Source of the DNA: Cesiribacter sp. SM1
Lineage (GTDB): Bacteria > Bacteroidota > Bacteroidia > Cytophagales > Cyclobacteriaceae
Length of the DNA: 64,000 nucleotides
NCBI RefSeq assembly: GCF_020178975.1
Contig: NZ_JAHXBU010000042.1
Coordinates: forward strand, 1-64,000
Direction: 5' to 3'
Shown here piece by piece: positions 33,392 to 43,400 of the stretch. Positions within the stretch are counted from its first letter, which is position 1. Every line of letters starts with the position of its first letter. The position numbers and the translations under genes were made by a program. Under the pieces are notes generated by a model that had not been told where the DNA came from, made no database searches, and saw only the letters and a program-made list of their open reading frames with translations.

Positions 33392-35860
33392 TCAATAGGT
33401 CAGGGAGAACCTGCCGTTCTCATTCCTGATCACGATACTTTTAACATTATATCCTTCTATCGGATTTGACACACCCTGTGGATCGAAGCGCGATATCGGA
33501 TCTATGAAAGATACAAAACTACTTTTGGGGCTTGCTGATTTGCCGTTCAGCCGCCACCTGCCGCCATCTCCAAAGCCATGCAGCACCAGTTTAATGTGGT
33601 TAAATTTCGACTTGAAGGAACCCTCTGCCTCGCCAAAACTGATCGCTTTTTTGCGCGGATCGTAGCTGATTACCCTTTTATAGAATTCGCCCTTTTCATG
33701 GTCGAATGACTCGCCGTCGTCTTCGTAGTATACAAACTGGTTTGCCACACTGCCCTGGTACACATGAATGATAAGGGTATCTGTTGGCATTTCAGCAGTT
33801 GACTGTATCAGCGACTGCATGGGTATGATGCTGCTTTCCTTTACATACACAGGCAGGCGGTTGTAAGACAGCTGGAGTATTTTTTCCTGTCCGCCCTGCT
33901 CAACTGTACCTGTAAATAATTCGTACCATTTGCCTTTAGGAAAGTAGATCTTACCAAAGCTGGTAGTGCTCTCGAATGGTGCCACCATAAAGGCTTCGCC
34001 AAAGAAGTACTGGTTCTGGTAATCGGAGCTGTAAACCAGGGGCTCGTGGGTATAATCAATGGCCAGGGTACGCATTACGGGCTGACCGGTTTGCGTAGAC
34101 TCATAAAATGAAGAATACAGGTAAGGCAGCAGCCTGTAGCGCAGGTTGATAAAGTTGCGGGCAATTTCGGTTACCTCTTCGCCGTAGGCCCATGGCTCAG
34201 ATGATTTAGTATTTACGCCCGTGTGATTGCGGAAATAAGGCGTAAAGGCACCTAACTGAATCCAGCGGGCGTAGAGGCCAACAGAAGGGTTACCGGTAAA
34301 GCCGCCTATGTCCATACCCGTGAAGGAAACACCGCTCACACCAAGGCTATTGAGCAGACGTATGCCCAGGAGCATATGGCTGTCTTCGGAGCGGTTATCA
34401 CCCGTCCATTTGGCAGTATAGCGCTGCATACCTGCATAACCGGCACGGGTGAGCAGGAAGGGGCGCTTGTTCATGGCCTCGCGGGCGCCATTGTAGCTTG
34501 CGCGGGTCATCTGCAGGCCATAAACATTACGGCCTTCCTTGTGGGTAGTAAGGTGACCGTCGTAATCGAACAGCACATTGCCGGGCATGGTTTGTCCCCA
34601 GGTGGCTATTTCATTCATGTCGTTCCAGATACCGTCTATGCCCTGGTCAGCAAACAGTTTTACCTGTTCCCGCCACCAGGCACGGCCTTTTTCGCTGGTA
34701 AAATCAGGGAAATGCGTCCAGCCCGGCCATACCTGGCCGGCGTAGTTTTGCCCGTCAGGGTATTTCAGGAAGATGTCTTCCTTCAGGCCACTTTCATAGG
34801 CAGCATACCCCTCTTCTACTTTTATGCCGGGGTCTACGATAATGGTAGTTTTAAAGCCCATATCCTCCAGCTTTTTGTTCATCTGCAGCGGGTCAGGGAA
34901 CCGTTCAGTGTTCCAGGTGAACAGCTTATAAGCATCCATATAGTGGATGTCGAGGGTAATGCCATCGGCCGGTATCTTTTTTTCCCGCAGGGTTTGTGCA
35001 ATGCGCATTACCTCAGTTTCGGGATAGTAAGAATAGCGGTTTTGCTGATAGCCCAGGCTCCAGAGCGGAGGCATTGGCATACGGCCTGTTAAGGCTGTGT
35101 AGGAGGTGATGATATCAGCTAATTTGGTATGGTAAATAAAGTAGTAGTCCATTTCGCCACCTTCTGCCCCAAAAGAAGAAAAGCGGTTATTGCTGGCACC
35201 AAAGTTAAAGTTGCTCCTGTAGGTATTGTCCAGGAAGATACCATAGTTCAGGCCGCTGTGGATGCCAATGAAGAATGGAATGGTGGTGTAGAGCGGATCC
35301 TGGCCGGTGCTGTACCCAAAGGCATCGGTATTCCAGTTGGTGTAGGCATTGCCTCTTCTGTCGAGACCACCGGTTTTTTCACCCAGGCCAATAAACCGCT
35401 CTCCTTCCTGCATTTTTTTGTAGGTGGTAACTTCTTCACCAATCCAGGAGGTGGTGAGTCCCTGCTCATCCTGGTTGATTAGCCTGCCATCTGGGGTGTA
35501 AAAAGCTATGGAGAAGGGATTTTTCTGCACCCTGGCCTGGAGTGAATCTGTCTGGATGCTAAGCTGCTGGTCGTTTTGGGTTATGTTTACCTTTATTTGT
35601 TGTGGTGCAGCCACCACTGCATAGGAGAAATCTTCGGCTAGGGGTTGCTCCGACATCCGAACCCTGATGACGGACGGACTGTAGGCAGTTATTTCTGCAT
35701 TGATGCCATTATCTGTGGAGAGGAGTACTTTCTGATCACTGATCTGTACATCACTGATGTTTCCCACCTTTTTTACAGGATTCTCCTGCTGCGCCCATGC
35801 CGGCAGGCTAAGACAGACGCTAAGGGCTAACACACTATAATATTTTAATGATCTTATCAT
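33392..35860 (-). CDS. GH31 alpha-glucosidase, exported
   Basis: 822 residues with a signal peptide (LALSVCLSLPAWAQ). GH31 barrel: PPLWSLGYQQNRYSYYPE (about 265-282), GITLDIHYMDAYKLFTW, the nucleophile in DGIWNDMNEIATWG (Asp414) and the acid/base Asp in KWTGDNRSED (about Asp488). C-terminal beta-sandwich domains follow. GH31 enzymes of this type release glucose from maltose and malto-oligosaccharides at the non-reducing end. No lipobox, so periplasmic. In the classic B. theta Sus system the alpha-glucosidase is a GH97 (SusB); here GH31 takes that place. Six of the eight structural genes lie upstream or downstream on the same strand. Confidence 0.95.
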   Translation of the reverse strand: MIRSLKYYSVLALSVCLSLPAWAQQENPVKKVGNISDVQISDQKVLLSTDNGINAEITAYSPSVIRVRMSEQPLAEDFSYAVVAAPQQIKVNITQNDQQLSIQTDSLQARVQKNPFSIAFYTPDGRLINQDEQGLTTSWIGEEVTTYKKMQEGERFIGLGEKTGGLDRRGNAYTNWNTDAFGYSTGQDPLYTTIPFFIGIHSGLNYGIFLDNTYRSNFNFGASNNRFSSFGAEGGEMDYYFIYHTKLADIITSYTALTGRMPMPPLWSLGYQQNRYSYYPETEVMRIAQTLREKKIPADGITLDIHYMDAYKLFTWNTERFPDPLQMNKKLEDMGFKTTIIVDPGIKVEEGYAAYESGLKEDIFLKYPDGQNYAGQVWPGWTHFPDFTSEKGRAWWREQVKLFADQGIDGIWNDMNEIATWGQTMPGNVLFDYDGHLTTHKEGRNVYGLQMTRASYNGAREAMNKRPFLLTRAGYAGMQRYTAKWTGDNRSEDSHMLLGIRLLNSLGVSGVSFTGMDIGGFTGNPSVGLYARWIQLGAFTPYFRNHTGVNTKSSEPWAYGEEVTEIARNFINLRYRLLPYLYSSFYESTQTGQPVMRTLAIDYTHEPLVYSSDYQNQYFFGEAFMVAPFESTTSFGKIYFPKGKWYELFTGTVEQGGQEKILQLSYNRLPVYVKESSIIPMQSLIQSTAEMPTDTLIIHVYQGSVANQFVYYEDDGESFDHEKGEFYKRVISYDPRKKAISFGEAEGSFKSKFNHIKLVLHGFGDGGRWRLNGKSASPKSSFVSFIDPISRFDPQGVSNPIEGYNVKSIVIRNENGRFSLTY

Positions 35861-35861
35861 T

Positions 35862-35877
35862 TTAGATGATTATCTAA
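35862..35877 (-). repeat. Palindrome next to GH31 start codon
   Basis: TTAGATgattATCTAA, six-base arms with a four-base centre, ends one base before the GH31 ATG at 35860. It could be an operator or a hairpin that limits translation. The rest of the gap to susE (35861-36074) holds a second short inverted repeat, GGCATGaa... at 36049-36062, and no gene. Confidence 0.5.
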
Positions 35878-36074
35878 TAAGCTTTTTTTGTTTTAGGCTC
35901 AACAGCTCACCTTAGCCACAACTGCCACAGAGGCATTTGCTGTACTAAGTGAGGATTGACAGACAGGTTCATGTTCATTTCAGCATTTACAGGAGGAGCC
36001 TGAATGAATGCTCCCCCTGCTGCTGAATCATCTTTTAATATACTGGCAGGCATGAACATGCCAATACCAATGGT

Positions 36075-37676
36075 TTAGTAAGGACAGTAACCTTCCCAAA
36101 CTGTTACTACATCATTGATTACTTTGCTCTGATCGAATGTTGCGGACCTGTTGTCCCTGCCTTCGCATCCATCATTGGCTGCATTGAACTTCTGCTCGCC
36201 ATTTCCCCAGTTTGGTGCAGCGGCAGTTGCCAGGAAGTACTTATAAGGAAAAGTGTTACCACTTACTGTTGCAACAGGAATGGTAAGTGAGTAAGTAAAA
36301 TCACCTACTTTATTCATTTTAAGCACAGGATCAGTACCAGGCTGGTTCCAGGGGCCAAGCTCGGGCCTTACCTGATCGAAGTTACCGGCAAGGTACACAT
36401 CCTTGTCTGCAGGTGTTGTTTCAGGCACCGTAACCGTAAAGGTGATGTACTCGGGGCATTCAAGTGCATTCATATTCTCCCACTTCCCAATCAGTGCGTA
36501 GGCAGCCTCCAATCCCTCAGTATACTGTAATGAACGGTTATCAGCATTGTTACAATTGCCTGTTGCCGGGTCTACATGCTGTTCACCATGGCTCCAGCTG
36601 CTTCCTCCTACAGGGGCAATGGCAAATTTGTGGGCTATGGTTCTGTCTTCTGCCGGGAAAGGCAATGTGATGGTGTAAACCAGGTCGCTTTCTTTCTCAA
36701 GCATCAGGGCAGGGTTAGAACCTGGCTCCTGCCAGTCGGTGCCGGTAAAATAACCAAGCGCTCCAGCAACATACACATTGTAGCCTTCAGGAACAGGCTG
36801 TGAAAGATAGACCCTGTAGAGAATCCCGCCCATACGGGTAACCGACAGCTTGAATGATTTTGCAGAATAGCTGACAAACCCATCGGCAGTTGCTTTAATA
36901 CGCCACTCAAGATCGGCTTTCTCACTATCGTCATAGCCTTTTTCTGCCAGCAGATCATCCAGCTGCTGCTGGGTTACGGTAAGCTGGTTAGCCGTTCCGT
37001 AGTCATCTGAGGGCAATACAATCAAAGGCTCATCAAAGCTTTCGCCACGCGTTACTGCCTGCCATTCATAGGTGACTTCATCGCCATTCACCACCTCTGC
37101 GGCTTCCCAATTGATGGTAATTGTTTCGTTTGCGCGTGCAGATGACAGTGTCAGCTCTGACCAGCTTTGGGGAGAAAGCAGGTTAATGCTCCCAATACCT
37201 ACACCAAAGCGCTGAATATCGATCTCGTATGGATTAGCAATAGAAGTGTTAGTGGGAATGCTGGAACGAATACTCCACATCAGCTCGGCCATCTCCCCTG
37301 CTGCATAGCCAGCTTCGGCCAGCGCTGCATCAAGCTGTTGCTGGGTTAAGGTAAGGCTGGTTGCTTTCCCCTCATTATTGGCCTGAATCTCTATTTCCGG
37401 GTTTTCCAATGAACCAGCTGTTCTTTCTGCAGCAATAAAGGTATAGGTTGGAGTAGAGCCAAGGCCACTCCTTGCCGCATTCCAGCTAATTGTTACTGTT
37501 TCTTCTGGTGTACCTGAATTAAGCACCAGCGAAGAACCATTTGCTGGAGATACCAGGCCGGCTGTAGTTAATGCTTCACCCTTAGGCTCAAATTCATAAG
37601 CGTCATCTTCGCAGGCAACCATTAGGGTTGCCGCAAAAAACAAAGCCAGTGTTTTATGTAGTGTTATTGCTTTCAT
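36075..37676 (-). CDS. susE: SusE-like starch-binding lipoprotein
   Basis: 533 residues with a lipobox (TLMVACEDD, Cys at residue 22). The acidic residues after Cys fit a lipoprotein export signal to the cell surface. Two SusE-type Ig-like domains follow (SPANGSSLVLNSG, about 43-150, and SPQSWSELTLSS, about 170-275), each with a helix TLTQQQLDAALAE. Two similar starch-binding modules form the C-terminal half (GYNVYVAGALGYFTGTDWQEPGSNPALMLEKESD and DKDVYLAGNFDQV..WNQPGTDPVLKMNKVGD). SusE/SusF proteins bind starch at the surface. It starts 3 bases after the accessory-protein gene and belongs to the same operon. Confidence 0.93.
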   Translation of the reverse strand: MKAITLHKTLALFFAATLMVACEDDAYEFEPKGEALTTAGLVSPANGSSLVLNSGTPEETVTISWNAARSGLGSTPTYTFIAAERTAGSLENPEIEIQANNEGKATSLTLTQQQLDAALAEAGYAAGEMAELMWSIRSSIPTNTSIANPYEIDIQRFGVGIGSINLLSPQSWSELTLSSARANETITINWEAAEVVNGDEVTYEWQAVTRGESFDEPLIVLPSDDYGTANQLTVTQQQLDDLLAEKGYDDSEKADLEWRIKATADGFVSYSAKSFKLSVTRMGGILYRVYLSQPVPEGYNVYVAGALGYFTGTDWQEPGSNPALMLEKESDLVYTITLPFPAEDRTIAHKFAIAPVGGSSWSHGEQHVDPATGNCNNADNRSLQYTEGLEAAYALIGKWENMNALECPEYITFTVTVPETTPADKDVYLAGNFDQVRPELGPWNQPGTDPVLKMNKVGDFTYSLTIPVATVSGNTFPYKYFLATAAAPNWGNGEQKFNAANDGCEGRDNRSATFDQSKVINDVVTVWEGYCPY

Positions 37677-37679
37677 GGG

Positions 37680-38483
37680 TTACTCCTGGGTTATGAATTC
37701 ACTGGTGAAAGTTGGGGTAGAGATGCTGGCATCCTGGTTGTGGAAGCTATAGCTAAGCGTGGTAAGGGTTACACCTGCCGGTACCTCAAAATAAGCAGCA
37801 GGCAGCACCGACACAGAATAAATCTGCGCCACTTCGTGCTTCATCTGCAGCGGACCTGCAAACTGCGCCTTCAACGGAATGTCAGTCACTTCTGTGCCGT
37901 TAGCATCAACACCGCTGGCTACTATACTCATGTATACTGCCTCAATGTCCTGGATAGGACCTGCCTGAGCCAGTGTCTGGTTGAAGAAAATGGTAACAAC
38001 ATCTTCGGAAACAAATCTGTCGGGGAAAGTGCGGTTAACCTGGTCTACAAATTCCAGGGGATCCACATCATAAATAAAGTTTTTAGTTTGCCCCTGGCTC
38101 CAGTCATTGCCCTTGAGAATTATCCCAATTTTAGTAATCTGTGCAGGCGGCAGACCAAAAAAAGTAGCAGGCACAAGTGTAATGGTATACACATCTTCCT
38201 GACCTTCCACCCTGGTAAATTTTGCCTGGGCAGTGGCCTCAGGATTAGTGTTTGCCGGACTTATATTTGAAGGTGCGTCCGGACCTTCGGGAATCCAAAG
38301 CCACAAATATGCATCCCCGGTGTAATTTTTCAGGTCTTCATCTGTGCTTACATCAACTGTTATGGTGATTTCATCCACAGCAGTAAAATTAGCAGGCGAA
38401 ACAGTTGCCGTAGCTTCAGCTTGAGCAAAAGCTGAAGTTCCCAGGAACGTTAGGGGAAGCAGGATATATAATAGTTTTTTCAT
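37680..38483 (-). CDS. Exported two-domain starch-locus accessory protein
   Basis: 267 residues with a signal peptide (LLYILLPLTFLGTSAFAQ) and no lipobox. Two tandem repeats are visible: about 22-140 (VSPANFTAVDEITITVDVSTDE ... FTRVEGQEDVYTITLVPATFFGLP) and about 150-260 (RFVSEDVVTIFFNQ ... AQIYSVSVLPAAYFEVP). The same module, with FNAWAG, TRVEGAQDLWEITLSP and YYGVAEGTNI, forms the N-terminus of the T9SS-GH13 enzyme. I believe the family is DUF4961-like, but this is from memory. A carbohydrate-binding or presentation role is inferred from the locus. It sits between DUF5004-like and susE genes with gaps of 12 and 3 bases. Confidence 0.8.
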   Translation of the reverse strand: MKKLLYILLPLTFLGTSAFAQAEATATVSPANFTAVDEITITVDVSTDEDLKNYTGDAYLWLWIPEGPDAPSNISPANTNPEATAQAKFTRVEGQEDVYTITLVPATFFGLPPAQITKIGIILKGNDWSQGQTKNFIYDVDPLEFVDQVNRTFPDRFVSEDVVTIFFNQTLAQAGPIQDIEAVYMSIVASGVDANGTEVTDIPLKAQFAGPLQMKHEVAQIYSVSVLPAAYFEVPAGVTLTTLSYSFHNQDASISTPTFTSEFITQE

Positions 38484-38495
38484 TTTAGTTTCTGT

Positions 38496-39014
38496 TTACT
38501 CCGACACCCGGTTTAAATAGTACTCATAGCGCACATAGGGTCCTCGTTCTGGGGCAGATCGTACCAGTTCGAAAACAATTCCGCCGGCTTCAACCTCCGC
38601 AAAAGAAGCAATCTCCAGCACCTGCTCAGTACCATTGGAGGTAAGCACAACGGCCGATGGATACTCCGGATCGTTGAAAGCCCAGGTACCTGAGGCAGGC
38701 AACTGCAGGGGCGAGTTTTTCTTATCAATTTCAAATGAAGCGGGTGTTGTGCCGTTTGCATCGAAAGTAAAAGTGGCGCCTGAGTAAGACATACCAGGCA
38801 GGGCATCGGTAATGTCTTTGGTTCTGGCTATTGAAGGAAATCCTTTTTGCTCAGCAGGTATGTCTACCTGAATTACCCTGGTAATTTCCCAGGTTCCATT
38901 GATTTGCTCTACTTTATTCGCAGGCTCGCCAATCGGTCCCGGCTCGTCTGGAGAACAGGCAAAGGCCAACAGCATCAGGCCCATGCCCAGGAAGGTATTT
39001 ATCGTTAATTTCAT
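38496..39014 (-). CDS. DUF5004-like lipoprotein of the Sus operon
   Basis: 172 residues from the ATG at 39014 (the frame opens at 39047 but a lipoprotein signal begins here: MKLTINTFLGMGLMLLAFAC, Cys at residue 20). The mature part has a lipocalin-like pattern: NGTWEITRVIQVD, FTFDANGTTPASFEID, SGTWAFNDPEYPSAVVLTSNGTEQVLEI and FELVRSAPERGPYVRYEYYLNR. The family assignment to DUF5004 is from memory. Lipocalin-like proteins near susD are common and probably help bind or present glycan at the surface. Gene order susC-susD-this is conserved in many Sus-like loci. Confidence 0.75.
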   Translation of the reverse strand: MKLTINTFLGMGLMLLAFACSPDEPGPIGEPANKVEQINGTWEITRVIQVDIPAEQKGFPSIARTKDITDALPGMSYSGATFTFDANGTTPASFEIDKKNSPLQLPASGTWAFNDPEYPSAVVLTSNGTEQVLEIASFAEVEAGGIVFELVRSAPERGPYVRYEYYLNRVSE

Positions 39015-39024
39015 GTGATTAAAT

Positions 39025-40416
39025 TTAATTACAGCCACTTTCAACATTTTTCACAAAACCAGGGCTATTGGCAATTTCACCCTGCGGGAACTGGAGAATT
39101 GCACCCGGACAATCGTATGGAGCACCACGTACAATTATGTTCTCCCCCAGTGCACCTCTGCGTTTCAGTTCCTGCCCCCTGTCGCCTTCGCCTACCAGTT
39201 CCAGCCTTCTTTCTTCACGCACGCGTTGTTTGATTACTGCGGCAGCAGCGTTAGCTGGCAACAGGCGACTGCTGTTCTCTCCATAAGCCCTGTTGATGAT
39301 ATCATTCACATCAGCAATGGCCACATCCAGGTTCTGGTTCAGCTCCGCAGCAGCTTCTGCCCGGATCAGCTTCAGCTCAGTAATGTGCACCAGGGGTACA
39401 TTGAAGAAATCTTTATTATACTTGGTCAGTACAATATTGCCAGGGTAAGTCTCATTATCGTACCAGGCACTTCTTGCATCTGAATCATTGATAGTAGCCA
39501 GTGTGTACAGGCTGGGCGACACCCTTAGGTTTGATATTCTAACATCAGACCTATACTGGTTCCGGAATTCAGCACCGATGCCTGTGTTGCGATCATCAGA
39601 ATAAATTGCCATCACGATTTCTGAAGATTCTTCTTCATCAGAAAATCTTATGCTATACTCATCACTGCTGGAATTGAATGTAAAAGGGCTGTTCTCGATT
39701 ACATCATTGGCGTTGGCATAAGCTTTTTCAAAGTCGTTCATTTGAAAATAAACTTTAGCCAGGAAGCCCTTGGCAGCCCATTCTGTAGCAAAAGGTCCGT
39801 TTGCTGATGGCAACAATTCAGCTGCATCTTCCAGATCACTGGTAATTTGCTCGTACACTTCGCCCACGGTTGCCCGTACCGCTGCAGATGATTCTGTAGA
39901 GGTGCGGATTGGGATGCCAGGCTGTGAATTTTCTTCGCCAAACACATAGGGCTGCGCAAACAAGCGAACTAAGGCAAAGTGAGCAATGGCTCTAAGAAAC
40001 TTAGCTTCACCTTCCAATACAGCTCTGTCCTGCTGATTTTCTACAATCTCGAGGTTCTCCAGCACTGCATTGGCCCTGTAAATAGCAATATAGGGTTCAC
40101 TGTAGAGCTGATTTTTTACATCACCAAAGATGGTGGTAGTTCTGGTATAAATTGAACCATAGTCACCAGTGAGCGTTGAGCCATCAATATCTTCGCCTAA
40201 AAGGTCATTCGCTATCTGGAATCTGCCACCATAGGTTCTGTCGTTGCCCAGCAACTGGTAAATGCTGTTTACCGTTTTGCGCAGGGCTGCAGGATCTGAA
40301 AGTGCTTCCTCATCAGTTATTTCACCCACCAGTGGTACGGTCAGGTCTGGCTCACATGCTGAAGTGGCTACCAGTAAAGCCATTCCAAGAAGGAGTTTAT
40401 ATACTTTATTATTCAT
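39025..40416 (-). CDS. susD: SusD/RagB family nutrient-binding lipoprotein
   Basis: 463 residues with a lipobox (LLVATSACEPD, Cys at residue 21). SusD-like pattern: LSDPAALRKTVNSIYQLLGN (about 41-60), YSEPYIAIYRANAVLENLEI (about 105-124), ALEGEAKFLRAIAHFALVRLFAQPYVFG and the TPR-rich C-terminal half with VREERRLELVGEGDRGQELKRRG. SusD caps the SusC channel and binds starch at the surface. It follows susC by 12 bases and is the second gene of the operon. Confidence 0.96.
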   Translation of the reverse strand: MNNKVYKLLLGMALLVATSACEPDLTVPLVGEITDEEALSDPAALRKTVNSIYQLLGNDRTYGGRFQIANDLLGEDIDGSTLTGDYGSIYTRTTTIFGDVKNQLYSEPYIAIYRANAVLENLEIVENQQDRAVLEGEAKFLRAIAHFALVRLFAQPYVFGEENSQPGIPIRTSTESSAAVRATVGEVYEQITSDLEDAAELLPSANGPFATEWAAKGFLAKVYFQMNDFEKAYANANDVIENSPFTFNSSSDEYSIRFSDEEESSEIVMAIYSDDRNTGIGAEFRNQYRSDVRISNLRVSPSLYTLATINDSDARSAWYDNETYPGNIVLTKYNKDFFNVPLVHITELKLIRAEAAAELNQNLDVAIADVNDIINRAYGENSSRLLPANAAAAVIKQRVREERRLELVGEGDRGQELKRRGALGENIIVRGAPYDCPGAILQFPQGEIANSPGFVKNVESGCN

Positions 40417-40428
40417 GGATATGCTTAT

Positions 40429-43400
40429 TTAGAATGATACATTAACACCCAGGGTAATGGAGCGCTGCTGCGGAGTTGTCAGGTAGGTAACGTTGGGGCT
40501 CATGTTCCTATCCTGCAGGTTTTCAAAGTCACGGGCAATCTCAGGATCACCAGGGTATTTGGTGAAGGTGAGCAGGTTCATGGCACTAAGCGATATCCGG
40601 GCTGTGGAGGCGCGAATTTTAGAAGCCACTGAAGCTGGCAGGTTGTACCCTACACTAAGGTTGCGCAAACGCAGATAGGAAGCATCGTGCAGAAAGAGGG
40701 TAGAGTTATACTGCCACTCATCGGGTAAGCCCGGATAGTTTTCCAGGGTCAGGCGTGGAAATTTTGCATCCGTGTCGCCTGGTCCGGTCCAGCGGTCAGC
40801 TATCTCGCTGCGCATGTTCCAGTCTGTTACTTTACCCAGCTGACGTTTGGCAGAGCCATCGTAAATATTACCACCTTTGGTAAAGGTGAACAGGAAGCTC
40901 AGGTCAAACCCGGCATAAGTAAAGGAGTTGGTGATACCGCCGGTAAAATCTGGCAGCACATCGCCTACAATTACCCTGTGATCAAGAGAAAACTCCTTGG
41001 TCTGATAGCCTTCCGCATCAAGCCAGATGGGCAAACCATCTGCAGGATCAACACCTGCAAAGCGTACCAGGTAGTTAGCACCTACCGGATAGCCTACTGC
41101 CACACGGGTATCGTTGGTTCCGCCACCTGCAGCATCCGGGGTAAGGTCGCCTAGGTCAAGCACTTCGTTGTTGTTATGTGCAATGTTGAAGTTGGTTGTC
41201 CAGGTGAAATCACCTACCAGGTTTTTAGAAGAGAAATCAAACTCTATACCTGTATTCCTAATTTCTCCCACGTTATCCCAGTATGAACCAAAGCCTGTAG
41301 AAGGCGGGTTGGCACGGTTTATCAGCACATCCTGGGTTAAGCGGTTGTAGTAGGCAAGTTCACCTGTAACGCGGTTACCAAACAAGCCAAACTCAAGGCC
41401 CAGGTCGGTGTTATAAGTGGTTTGCCACTTTAAGCCCGGGTTAGGCAGTCTTTCAGGGTAGATTACATCATTGCCATAATAAGGATTGTTACCCTCTACA
41501 ATATAAGTACCCCGGTATTGGTTGGTGGCACCCGGAGGTGTACCAATAAGTCCATAGCTGCCTCTCAGCTTTAACATGCTGATCTGCTCAACATTTTGCA
41601 TAAAGCCCTCTTCTGACAAGATCCAGGCAGCCGACAGCGATGGGAAGAAGCCGTACTGATTTTCGGGTCCAAAGGTAGAGGAGGCATCTACCCGGCCAAT
41701 TCCCTGTAATACATAGCGATCTTTGATGGTGTAGGTAGCACGGCCAAAATAGCTGAAGAACCTGGTGATATCCACATCCTGCCTGTTCAGGTTCAGGTTT
41801 ACTCCCTCATCGTCATAGATTGGATTTTCAATTCCTACAATTGCGTAATCCCTGAAGTTGTTGGTCTTATCCTGGTATTCTGTACCGGCTAATAAAGTAA
41901 GCTTGCTGTTTTCAAGTTCCAGCAGATAATCGGCCTGTAGTGATACAGTATAGTTCTCCGTCCATACTTTGTACCTGTTAGCCGTATTGTTTTCTGTGCC
42001 ATTTAACTCCGAGGGGCTAAAGGTATCATCATTGCTATCCAGGTAATCATAACCACCCACAGCCCTGATGTTCAGGTTTTTAACAGGCGTATAGGTAAAG
42101 GTCAGGTTGTTGATGGTTCGTAAATCTCTTACTCTCCAGTCAAGCAGTTCCCTGGTTCTAACAGGATTATTGACGGTATAGAAAGTACCATCATCATTGT
42201 AAACAGGGTAATAAGGTAGCGATGTGGACATGGCCTGTCCCAGCCCCCCACTCCAGGCAGCATCTACCCTGTTGTTAATACCCCTGCTGATTGAAGATGA
42301 GAGTGTTGCTTTGAAGTTTTTGGCCAGCTTTGCATCCAGGTTTACACGTCCGCTAAGGCGCTCATAGCTGTTGCCTTTCAAAAAGCTTTGATTATCGCTG
42401 TAGGAACCGGAAATAAATGAGCTTAAGTAATCATTTGCCTTAGAATAGGAAAGGTTGTACTCCTGCAGGTAACCAGTTCTGGTTGTTTCATCCCACCAGT
42501 CGGTATTGGTTTGCAGCGCTTTTTCAATTGCCGCTGCTCTTTCCTCGCTGGTAGACTCGGGACCTGTAAGATTAGGCAGCCACACCGGGCCGATATTGCC
42601 ATCATTCTCCCATGCTTCCTGCCGAAGCTGAATCAGCTCTGCCGTGTTCAGGAAATCCTGTTTGATTGCCGGAGCAGAGAAACCATGATCAGTACTGAAA
42701 TTGAAAGTACCGTTCTTAGACTTGCCTCTTTTGGTAGTTACCAGAATAACTCCATTTGCACCCCTGGATCCATAAATGGCGGCAGCACCGGCATCTTTCA
42801 GAATCTCTACCGACTCGATATCTTCAGGATTGATCGTTGCCAGGGGGTTCTGGTTCATTCCACCCCTGTTACTGCCTAAAAAGTTATCCTGAATAATCGG
42901 TACACCATCTACCACATACAGCGGATCGCCGCTGGCACTGATGGCACTGGTGCCCCTAACTTTAATAACCGAGCCACTGCCAGCCAGACCACTGCCCTGG
43001 ATTACCTGCACACCAGCCGCTCTGCCCTGCAGGGCTGCTTCGAAACTGGGGGTAGGCATTTCGGCAATTTTGCCTCCATCTACTCTGGCAATTGAACCGG
43101 TAACCTCTCTTTTTTCCTGTACACCATAACCCACTACCACCACTTCGCCTAAAGTTTCAATATCTTCTGCCAGCTTCACATCAATGGTAGAACGGTTGCC
43201 TACGGTTTCTTCCTGTGTGTTGTAACCTACGAAAGAAAACACCAGCACTGCATTGTTAGAAGGTACCTCCAGCTGGTAACGACCATCCAGATCTGTAACA
43301 GTACCTGTAGAGGTGCCCTTTACGCGAATGGCTACACCGGGTAAGGGGTCGTTTTCCGTAAAAGAGGATACTGTACCCGATATGGTGCGCCCCTGGGCCC

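Noticed and set aside
33392-35860. SusB
   Set aside because: Motifs GIWNDMNE and TGDNRS are GH31, whereas SusB is GH97.
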